A DNA stretch of 7,641 nt, taken from Prevotella sp. CAG:485 (GTDB lineage Bacteria > Bacteroidota > Bacteroidia > Bacteroidales > Muribaculaceae). Below the pieces are notes generated by a model. The model was not told the DNA's origin, did not search any database, and worked only from the letters and a program-made list of their open reading frames with translations. Made by a program: the position numbers and the translations under genes. Shown here piece by piece: positions 1 through 5,301 of this stretch (its first letter is position 1; each line of letters opens with the position of its first letter). The stretch is from positions 93,455-101,095 of the forward strand of contig FR897847.1 of NCBI GenBank assembly GCA_000437495.1. The letters are read 5' to 3'.

Positions 1-2010
1 GTAGGGAATGTGATTCCACGATTGCATAAGCATGCCGTTGGCAAACAGACCGTAGCGTGTATGCTTATACTGGAAACTTGCCGACACATTCTGCGATGAG
101 TAATTATAGAAATTGTCTACACCCGATTGCAGAGTGCGGTAATTGGTCATTATCAGCCCCGGATGAATCAGATTAAGACTCATGGGCGAGCGTCCCAGAC
201 TGCCGCGTATAGTGCCCGAAAAGCGATTGTTCGGTTTCCAGCTGAGCTTTAATGAGGGGGAGAAATAGACCTCATCGCGGTTGGCAATGGCCTTGTCGAA
301 AGAATAATGCGCATAGCTCACCGGCAGATTCAGAGTGAAGTTGATCCGCCTTACCCAGTATTCCAACTTGGGAACCGCATAGACGGTTAATGAATTGGTG
401 TGTATGAGATTGGTGAATTCATACTTGTCAGGCAGCTCCGTAAGTCCGGGGAGTTCTGTGAGGTCGCATGAAGAGCGCATTGAACGCCAGTAGCCCTTTA
501 TGCCCCCTTCCAGGCTAACAGTGATGCCTTTTACCGAAAACGCGTATGCCGCACTCTCGTGAGTGTGGAAAGCATGGTCGCTCACACTCTGATGCAATGA
601 CAACGCCTCCGTGCCCTCACCTCTCTCTCCTCTCTCTCCACTTACATGAAGCGTCTGTGGCAGAGATTCCCATTCATTATTACTTTCAAAAGTAACAAGG
701 TGCTTGCCCTGGAAACGCTGTATCATCTTGAAGCGGTTGCTGACGTAATAGTCTGGTAAATCGGCCTTTTGAGTGTTGGGGATAGAGCCGGTCATGCCCA
801 GCCGTATGTCGTGCCAGTCGATGTTGGTCTTCAAAGTGTTATTGATGAAAGCAGTCTTTTGGTTCAGCTCATAGATGAACTTGCCGCTCAGAGAATGGGA
901 ATGTTCCGTTCCCCGGCGATTTTCGGTGATGATGCGGTTTCCCTCGTCGAGAAAGTATGTGGTTGTGTTCGAGGCATCCGCAACGACCCGGTCAAACGAA
1001 TAATCCACATTAGCTTTAAACTCGCCCTTGTTGAGTTTCCACAGATTGTTGGTTGAAACAAGAAAAGAGCGGTTGAACAAGGTGCGTTTGCGTTCCAGCG
1101 ACGGCACGCCGGGCAACCCCACACTCACATACTGTTCCAGCCCTGTGCCCCGTCTTTCAGCAAAGAAGTCGGTGTTTGATGCCGAGATGTCTTCGCCGGT
1201 GTTGTTGGTGCGGAAAGTGGTGATGTTCTGGAAACCGGGCATTGCGCACATTGCAAAGAGCTCGCCGTCCCACAGCGGACCCTCCGGCTGCCACGACCAA
1301 CCGCCGCCGGCGTCGCCATAGAAACTCCAGGTGGCTTTAGCCTTGTTTTTCAACTTGAGGTTGATGGCGGCTTTATCTGAAAAAGCTATGCCCGAAAGCA
1401 CCTGCATGGGCTGATGATTCTCCATTACCTCCACAGCGCCCACATCTTCGTGGCTTATGCCGTTGGTGGCTACCCCGTATTTGCCGCCGAGAAGGTCGGA
1501 TCCTTCAATATAGAACTTGTTTATGTCCTCGCCCTGATACTGGATTTTGCCGCTCTGCGACACATCTATGCCGGGCATACGTTTCAGCACATCGCCTATT
1601 GTGCGGTCTTGCGATTGCGCAAAACTACCCACATTGTATGAAATTGTGTCGCCTTGTTCGCGTATCCGGTCAGCCTTTACAGTAACCTCTTTCAGCAGCG
1701 TGGCACCCGGCTCAAGATAAACAGTAAGAGGGAAACTTACGCTGTCGAGATTGACCGACTGTCGGCCATAACCCATCATCGCCACCTCCAGCCTCCAGCC
1801 TTTAGTGACAGGTATCTGCATATCGAAACTCCCGTCTTTTCTTGAAGTTGAGAACTTTTTTATCTTGCCGTCGGCGCCCTTCACTATCACCGACGCGCCG
1901 GGTAACGCTTCGTTTGTTCCTCTCTCCACGACGGTGCCTTTGACGCTGACCTGTGCCAAAGCACATAATGCACAAGCCCAAAGCAGCAGAAGTAAACAAA
2001 CGCGTTTCAT
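1..2010 (-). CDS. TonB-receptor-like outer-membrane beta-barrel protein, C-terminus beyond the left edge
   Basis: The frame is open for 670 codons from the ATG at 2010-2008 to the window edge, so the C-terminal end is missing. Residues 1-20 form a signal peptide ending in ALAQ. Residues 23 to about 100 look like a CarboxypepD_reg-like beta-sandwich (VKGTV, LPGASV, SRKDGSF, MGYGRQ). Residues about 110-215 look like a TonB-receptor plug (GDVLKRMPGIDV, then FYIEGSDLLGGKYG). The rest alternates short polar and aromatic stretches, as in barrel strands. I see no clear TonB box and no SusD partner, so this is probably the uncharacterised barrel family that accompanies GLPGLI proteins rather than a SusC glycan importer. 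The start overlaps the stop of the GLPGLI gene by four bases, which implies coupled translation. Two short internal repeats, GERGERGEG (residues 458-466) and a doubled LTELPG-like hexapeptide (517-528), probably lie in barrel loops. The substrate is unknown. Confidence 0.88.
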   Translation of the reverse strand, partial: MKRVCLLLLLWACALCALAQVSVKGTVVERGTNEALPGASVIVKGADGKIKKFSTSRKDGSFDMQIPVTKGWRLEVAMMGYGRQSVNLDSVSFPLTVYLEPGATLLKEVTVKADRIREQGDTISYNVGSFAQSQDRTIGDVLKRMPGIDVSQSGKIQYQGEDINKFYIEGSDLLGGKYGVATNGISHEDVGAVEVMENHQPMQVLSGIAFSDKAAINLKLKNKAKATWSFYGDAGGGWSWQPEGPLWDGELFAMCAMPGFQNITTFRTNNTGEDISASNTDFFAERRGTGLEQYVSVGLPGVPSLERKRTLFNRSFLVSTNNLWKLNKGEFKANVDYSFDRVVADASNTTTYFLDEGNRIITENRRGTEHSHSLSGKFIYELNQKTAFINNTLKTNIDWHDIRLGMTGSIPNTQKADLPDYYVSNRFKMIQRFQGKHLVTFESNNEWESLPQTLHVSGERGERGEGTEALSLHQSVSDHAFHTHESAAYAFSVKGITVSLEGGIKGYWRSMRSSCDLTELPGLTELPDKYEFTNLIHTNSLTVYAVPKLEYWVRRINFTLNLPVSYAHYSFDKAIANRDEVYFSPSLKLSWKPNNRFSGTIRGSLGRSPMSLNLIHPGLIMTNYRTLQSGVDNFYNYSSQNVSASFQYKHTRYGLFANGMLMQSWNHIPY

Positions 2011-2870
2011 AGGTCGTGAGGATAATCAGTTTCCTCAGCATCATAGAGCGGCGCCTTATTATCGCTGACGTTGCCCCGGTTGGCCGGATTGCCATACATG
2101 GCATTCATCTTAGCTGAGAAATTGGAATTTTTGAAACGCCACCAGGAGTTGAAGAATTTATCGCGAGAGCTTTTCATTACGCCTTTCCTTTCGTCATATG
2201 TCATGAATCCTACCTCAGATAATCCCTCTTGCAGTATGGCGGTTGCGGTAAAAGAGTAGTCACGGTAGGAATCATAAGCCTCAAGAATCACTCCGGGAAG
2301 TCCGCAGAGTTTCCATGGTCCGTCAGATAAGGGAATCTCTGGGGCAAACCATGCTGTCCAATGTCGGCCACGGAATTCTGTCGTGGCTTTGAAACACTCA
2401 TAACCTAAGATATTCTTTGATGAATCGGAGATTTCCCAGCGCGGCTTTTCCCACTCTTCCTCATATTGGCGTTGTTCCATGTCGAAATGGCATTTCTCCG
2501 TTACCTTTCCTTCGGGGTAGTTCTTGTAGATATAAGAGCCATAATAACCCGAAGGCAAATTGTGAGTGCCGTTTTGTCGGTTATTATCCATTGTCTGCCT
2601 GTAGAGTGCAAATTCGAGGTCGGGGTTGACTGCTCGCAGCGAGTCTACCAATAATCGCTTAGAGCCGCAGAACAGAGATTTTGTTTTGCCTACACGGAGC
2701 ATTACAGGGTCCTTGAGGAAATGTTCCGAGCGTCGCGTGGTATCTGTGATCTGTGTCCTGATGTAATGCACTTCGAGCAATGAGGGTTCGGCATCTATCA
2801 CCGGTTCACGGGCCAAGCCTGTTGCAAGACAAATCATCGACAGCAATAAGTATGATATTAGTCTGTTCAT
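2007..2870 (-). CDS. GLPGLI family secreted protein
   Basis: This 287-residue protein starts with a hydrophobic signal sequence (residues 1-20, ending GLA). It carries the family signature GLPGVI at residues 190-195, preceded by GPWKLC and by the usual lead-in LGYECFKA and HWTAWFAPEIP (residues 155-180). It matches the GLPGLI family (TIGR01200, Porph_ging in Pfam), known mainly from Bacteroidetes, whose biochemical role is not established; the protein is expected in the periplasm or at the cell surface. Its length is normal for the family and no frame damage is seen. The stop codon TGA overlaps the ATG of the downstream barrel gene (ATGA), so the two are very likely one operon and perhaps one envelope complex. 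The leader before the start is A/T-rich without a Shine-Dalgarno sequence, as is common in this phylum. The family assignment is firm; the function is not known. Confidence 0.93.
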   Translation of the reverse strand: MNRLISYLLLSMICLATGLAREPVIDAEPSLLEVHYIRTQITDTTRRSEHFLKDPVMLRVGKTKSLFCGSKRLLVDSLRAVNPDLEFALYRQTMDNNRQNGTHNLPSGYYGSYIYKNYPEGKVTEKCHFDMEQRQYEEEWEKPRWEISDSSKNILGYECFKATTEFRGRHWTAWFAPEIPLSDGPWKLCGLPGVILEAYDSYRDYSFTATAILQEGLSEVGFMTYDERKGVMKSSRDKFFNSWWRFKNSNFSAKMNAMYGNPANRGNVSDNKAPLYDAEETDYPHDL

Positions 2871-2900
2871 GTTAAAAATTTTCTGCTTGTATAGTACCGG

Positions 2901-2908
2901 CGAAATTA
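2901..2908 (-). promoter_or_regulatory. Possible -7 box for the GLPGLI-barrel operon
   Basis: On the minus strand this reads TAATTTCG, one mismatch from the Bacteroidetes -7 consensus TAnnTTTG. It would give a 5' leader of roughly 20-25 nt before the ATG at 2870. No TTTG is found at the expected -33 distance, so the call is weak. The same octamer recurs on the minus strand at 3101-3108. Confidence 0.35.
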
Positions 2909-3113
2909 AGACTTATAGGTCATTTCGGGTGTTTTTTATGGGTTTTCTTAGGCATGCACCAAATTGCATAATACTGATAATCAGGCGATTAATCGACATA
3001 TTTTTGCCGTATTTTACCCATTCAAAACCTTTGAAGTGCCATAAATATCTGATTTTCATATTAGTTACAAGGATTTCAGCACCCGTTTTGACCTATACGC
3101 CGAAATTAAACAA

Positions 3114-3248
3114 TTACACTGACAATTGAAAATAGTTTGGCACCTCTTCAAGTTCGGGAACCTTGATGGAGTCGGCGGACTCTGTCTGTGCTGAGGCGTT
3201 GCACAGACAGAGCATTGCGGATGAAACGGCTATTATGGGGTGTCTCAT
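3114..3248 (-). pseudogene. Signal-peptide remnant of an envelope protein, or a 44-residue secreted peptide
   Basis: The ATG at 3248-3246 opens a 44-codon frame ending at TAA (3116-3114). Residues 1-21 look like a good signal peptide (MRHPIIAV ... LCLCNASAQ), followed by TESADSIKVPELEEV. A DSI-x-x-x-EL-x-EV segment straight after a signal peptide is typical of the N-termini of Bacteroidales TonB-receptor-like and other outer-membrane proteins. After that the reading becomes AT-rich and stops. I infer that this is the 5' end of a deleted envelope gene, with a breakpoint near 3135-3145. It has the same orientation as the flanking genes and lies 76 bp downstream of the MATE stop. A genuine short secreted peptide cannot be excluded. 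No -33/-7 pair is evident upstream. Confidence 0.5.
3180..3212. repeat. Perfect 12-bp inverted repeat with 9-nt loop
   Basis: The arms CTCTGTCTGTGC (3180-3191) and GCACAGACAGAG (3201-3212) are exact reverse complements separated by nine bases. The repeat sits inside the remnant ORF, over the end of the signal peptide. No T-run follows it on either strand, so it does not look like an intrinsic terminator. Confidence 0.85.
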
Positions 3249-3324
3249 GATTTTGCGATTTCATAATATTGACGATATAAGTAAAATATTATTACAGCTT
3301 CCCAAAAAAATTTTAGAACTGCTG

Positions 3325-4680
3325 TCAGGCTCTTGCAGAGCTATGATGGTATATATAGAATGCAATTATGCAAACAGCCGTAAGCAGTTCCGATACACCA
3401 AGAGCAAGCCAGATGCCTGTGGTGCCTAAAATCAAAGGCATGAGGCAGAACGAGGGTACAATGATGACAAAGCCTCGTAAAAGCGCGAAGATGATTGACG
3501 GCCTAACGCGCTCCACACTCTGAAAATATCCTATTGCCGTGAGGTTGAAGATATAGAAGATGACTGCGGTGGAGAAAATGGGCAATCCTGCAATGGCCAT
3601 CCTCGCAGCCTCTGTATGCGGGTCAATAAACAGAGCAACCAGCAGCCGCGGCATAAAGACGAACATGGAGGTAACTATGACTCCGCAAATGCCGGCGGTG
3701 ATAATGGCCAGTCGCTCGGTGTTTCGCACTCTGTCAAGACTCCCTTTGCCGAAGTTGAAGCTGATGATGGGCTGTGCCGACTGGGCAATGGCGTTGCCTA
3801 TCATGAAAATGAAAGGACAGTAATAACAGGCTACGCCGAAGGCTGCAACACCGTCGTCGCCGAGATAGCGCATGAAAATCTGATTGCCCACAAACATTAT
3901 CACCGCCATTGAAGCCTCTCCCAATAGCGCAGAGACGCCAATGCGCGACTGATACCCGATATTGCGGAGGGCAAGCCTCATGCTCTTACGCGATAACTTG
4001 AGTTTGATAAGGCGCAGGGTCTTGGCAAACCATCCTAAGTAAACCATGACGAGGATACCTCCTATGGCCATACTTATGGAAGTGGCTATGGCAGCTCCTT
4101 TCAGTCCCATGCCAAGCGGGAAAATGAATACATAGTCGAGCACGGCATTGAGCGAACAGGGGATAATGTTGAGCCACATTGCCAATTGCGGCGCTCCGTC
4201 GAGCCTTATGATGAACAGGCCTATGATTGACCAGACGCAAAACAGAATACCCGGGGTTAACCACAGCAGATAATCGAGCACAAGTGGCATCAGGGTAGGC
4301 GACGCTCCAAGGGCTTTGGCAAAACTTACGGGCGCAGAATATACAAAAGCCCAAAATATCAATACCAGGATGGTGGCTGCCACAAGGGCCTGAGTCAGAT
4401 TAAAGCGGGCCGTACGCACCGCTCCGCGCGACAGATGTATGGACGAGACAACCGAGCAGCCAATGCCCAGCATCAGCCCTATGCCTATGAGTAGCATCAT
4501 GGGCGAATAGGCTATATTCACGGCTGCCACACCGTCGCTGCCCACGCCATGACCCACAAATATGCCGTCGATGGCCGTTACGATACATGTGCTCAGCATG
4601 CCCAAAAGGGTAGGCACGAAATAGATTCTGAACAGACTCGGAATGTGCGTCTTACCCAAATCAATGGCATCTCTCTTCAT
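3325..4680 (-). CDS. MATE family efflux transporter, MepA-like
   Basis: This 451-residue inner-membrane protein has about twelve hydrophobic segments and the normal length for the MATE family, which exports drugs or metabolites using a sodium or proton gradient. The first helix region carries the typical IDGIFVGHGVG (residues 37-47) followed by GVAAVNIAYSP. The second half repeats this as GNQIFMRYLGDDGVAAFGVA (265-284), showing the two-lobe pseudo-symmetry of the family. AQPIISFNFGKG (302-313) and GYFQS-ERVRPSIIFALLRG (384-403) are family hallmarks and resemble the MepA/NorM-like branch. The substrate cannot be read from the sequence. The start ATG at 4680-4678 is supported by the onset of homology-like sequence a few residues later. 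The gene has its own promoter at 4818-4847 and a leader of about 130 nt containing a terminator-like hairpin, which suggests conditional expression. No regulator gene is adjacent. Confidence 0.93.
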   Translation of the reverse strand: MKRDAIDLGKTHIPSLFRIYFVPTLLGMLSTCIVTAIDGIFVGHGVGSDGVAAVNIAYSPMMLLIGIGLMLGIGCSVVSSIHLSRGAVRTARFNLTQALVAATILVLIFWAFVYSAPVSFAKALGASPTLMPLVLDYLLWLTPGILFCVWSIIGLFIIRLDGAPQLAMWLNIIPCSLNAVLDYVFIFPLGMGLKGAAIATSISMAIGGILVMVYLGWFAKTLRLIKLKLSRKSMRLALRNIGYQSRIGVSALLGEASMAVIMFVGNQIFMRYLGDDGVAAFGVACYYCPFIFMIGNAIAQSAQPIISFNFGKGSLDRVRNTERLAIITAGICGVIVTSMFVFMPRLLVALFIDPHTEAARMAIAGLPIFSTAVIFYIFNLTAIGYFQSVERVRPSIIFALLRGFVIIVPSFCLMPLILGTTGIWLALGVSELLTAVCIIAFYIYHHSSARA

Positions 4681-4703
4681 TACTTTTCATTTTATAGTAA
4701 GAC

Positions 4704-4754
4704 AAAAAAGTGCCGAACAAGAAAGATTGGTTTTACCCAGTCATCTTATCCGGC
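4704..4754 (-). terminator. Terminator-like hairpin in the MATE leader, candidate attenuator
   Basis: On the minus-strand RNA, GCCGGA (4754-4749) pairs with UUCGGC (4717-4712). Inside that, AAGAU (4747-4743) pairs with AUCUU (4727-4723) and UGG (4739-4737) pairs with CCA (4730-4728) around a GUAAAA loop. AC and then six U (4709-4704) follow. The hairpin lies after the MATE promoter and 24 nt before its start codon. It could instead end transcripts of the 86-residue gene upstream. Confidence 0.55.
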
Positions 4755-4777
4755 ATATACAATGCCCTCCGATGAGG
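4752..4777 (-). promoter_or_regulatory. Leader hairpins overlapping the terminator stem, candidate antiterminator
   Basis: On the minus-strand RNA, GGCAU (4766-4762) pairs with AUGCC (4756-4752) around a five-base loop. This uses bases 4752-4754, which the terminator outer stem also needs, so the two folds exclude each other. A further small hairpin, CCUC (4777-4774) with GAGG (4769-4766), lies just upstream and shares one base. No known riboswitch class is recognised. Confidence 0.4.
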
Positions 4778-4817
4778 ATTACAAAACTTATTTTTAACCT
4801 TCGGCTATTCGGCGCTG

Positions 4818-4847
4818 CAAAATTACAAAAAAGTTTTCGGCTGCAAA
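4818..4847 (-). promoter_or_regulatory. Promoter of the MATE gene (-33 TTTG, -7 TAATTTTG)
   Basis: The -7 box TAATTTTG (minus strand, 4825-4818) matches TAnnTTTG exactly. A TTTG (4847-4844) precedes it with an 18-bp spacer, close to the usual 19-21 bp for the Bacteroidetes housekeeping sigma factor. The -33 box starts nine bases after the stop of the upstream 86-codon gene, so the exporter is probably transcribed on its own. The element GCTGCAAAA occurs twice here, 26 bp apart (4814 and 4840). Confidence 0.75.
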
Positions 4848-4855
4848 AATTTTAT

Positions 4856-5116
4856 TCAGGGCCTTTCTTCGGGAAGAATCACCTCATGATGCCCTGCGTT
4901 GATACGATATCTGGCTGAGGTGCCGTTGGTGAGATTCGTCACTGTGAAGACATAATCCTCGGCTGAACGGTCGGTGAGACTTGAAGCGTTGTAACAGGCG
5001 TCAATGGCCTCTTCAATGTTGTGAAAACCTGTGCCTTGATATGTGTATACATTCCGGCCTTCCAAATACATCTCAATCTTTATTTCATCTTGCGGATGAA
5101 TGGCGTTGTGTGTCAT
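4856..5116 (-). CDS. Small protein of unknown function, 86 residues
   Basis: I do not assign this protein to a named family. It is acidic, has no signal peptide or membrane segment, and is probably cytoplasmic. Its pattern suggests a small alpha/beta domain: an N-terminal strand pair (IKIEMYLEG-NVYTYQG), a helix (NIEEAIDACYNAS), then strands DYVFTVTNLTNGTSARYRIN and EVILPEE. The segment YVFTVTNLTNGTSARYR is well formed and looks conserved-like, and codon use resembles the neighbours, so I consider the gene real. It ends 175 bp before the MATE start, on the same strand. Its leader contains the inverted repeat at 5174-5197. The start ATG at 5116-5114 follows an A-rich stretch (AAATAAATC), a usual Bacteroidetes initiation context. 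No clear -33/-7 pair is seen upstream. Confidence 0.72.
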   Translation of the reverse strand: MTHNAIHPQDEIKIEMYLEGRNVYTYQGTGFHNIEEAIDACYNASSLTDRSAEDYVFTVTNLTNGTSARYRINAGHHEVILPEERP

Positions 5117-5173
5117 GATTTATTTGCGGAGTTTTGAGACCTGTGCCGGTCTTTTACCTTTATAACGGCTTTT

Positions 5174-5197
5174 AGCACCTAAGGGTTGTCAGGTGCT
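5174..5197 (-). promoter_or_regulatory. 7-bp inverted repeat in the leader of the 86-residue gene
   Basis: AGCACCT (5174-5180) and AGGTGCT (5191-5197) form a perfect stem with a 10-nt loop, 58 nt upstream of the ATG at 5116. No U-run follows on the minus strand. It could be an RNA hairpin in the leader or an operator. A weaker AGACC/GGTCT hairpin (5137-5152) lies nearer the start codon. Confidence 0.5.
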
Positions 5198-5239
5198 CAT
5201 TATTCTATTTTACCCGATAAATGGAGAAAGCTTCGATGC

Positions 5240-5258
5240 TGTATCGTGAAATGATACA
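5240..5258. promoter_or_regulatory. Perfect palindrome upstream of the ATPase gene, candidate operator
   Basis: TGTATC (5240-5245) and GATACA (5253-5258) are exact inverted repeats around a 7-base spacer. The palindrome ends nine bases before the -7 box at 5268-5275 and covers the position where a -33 TTTG would be expected but is absent. This placement suits a repressor or activator dimer. Confidence 0.6.
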
Positions 5259-5267
5259 CCTTTGCCG

Positions 5268-5275
5268 TATCTTTG
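5268..5275 (+). promoter_or_regulatory. -7 box of the AAA ATPase gene
   Basis: TATCTTTG matches TAnnTTTG exactly. It implies transcription starting near 5280-5283 and a leader of about 20 nt to the first ATG, or about 35 nt to the second. No -33 TTTG is found at the normal distance; the palindrome occupies that position. Confidence 0.7.
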
Positions 5276-5301
5276 CAGTGTCATCTTAAAATTGTTCTAT
5301 C

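Larger units (their letters stand above)
2871..3324. other. AT-rich intergenic region with a gene remnant
   Basis: No full gene is seen in these 454 bases. The left part (2871-3113) is AT-rich and holds only weak signals: two TAATTTCG-like boxes, a small hairpin with 6-bp arms (TTCAAA at 3021-3026, TTTGAA at 3030-3035), and a plus-strand TATTTTTG at 2999-3006 with no gene after it. The right part holds the 44-codon remnant ORF and the 12-bp inverted repeat listed separately. Longer open frames on the plus strand here have no recognisable protein character. Confidence 0.6.

Noticed and set aside
1..2010. SusC-type glycan importer of a polysaccharide utilisation locus.
   Set aside because: The adjacent gene is a GLPGLI protein, not SusD. 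No glycoside hydrolase or sensor is present, and the plug motifs fit the GLPGLI-associated barrel family better.
2999..3006. Plus-strand TATTTTTG matching the -7 consensus.
   Set aside because: No TTTG at -33 spacing and no plus-strand gene or terminator downstream; such octamers are expected in AT-rich sequence.
2869..3129. Plus-strand 86-codon open frame divergent to the GLPGLI gene.
   Set aside because: It begins at the GLPGLI start region, is AT-driven in composition, and has no recognisable protein features or spaced promoter.
3180..3212. The 12-bp inverted repeat as a transcription terminator for the MATE gene.
   Set aside because: Neither strand has a T-run after the stem, and it lies inside an open frame.
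3986..4354. Minus-strand 122-codon frame inside the MATE gene, and similar frames inside the barrel and ATPase genes.
   Set aside because: They are out-of-frame shadows of strongly supported genes and show His/Arg/Cys-rich composition typical of shadows.
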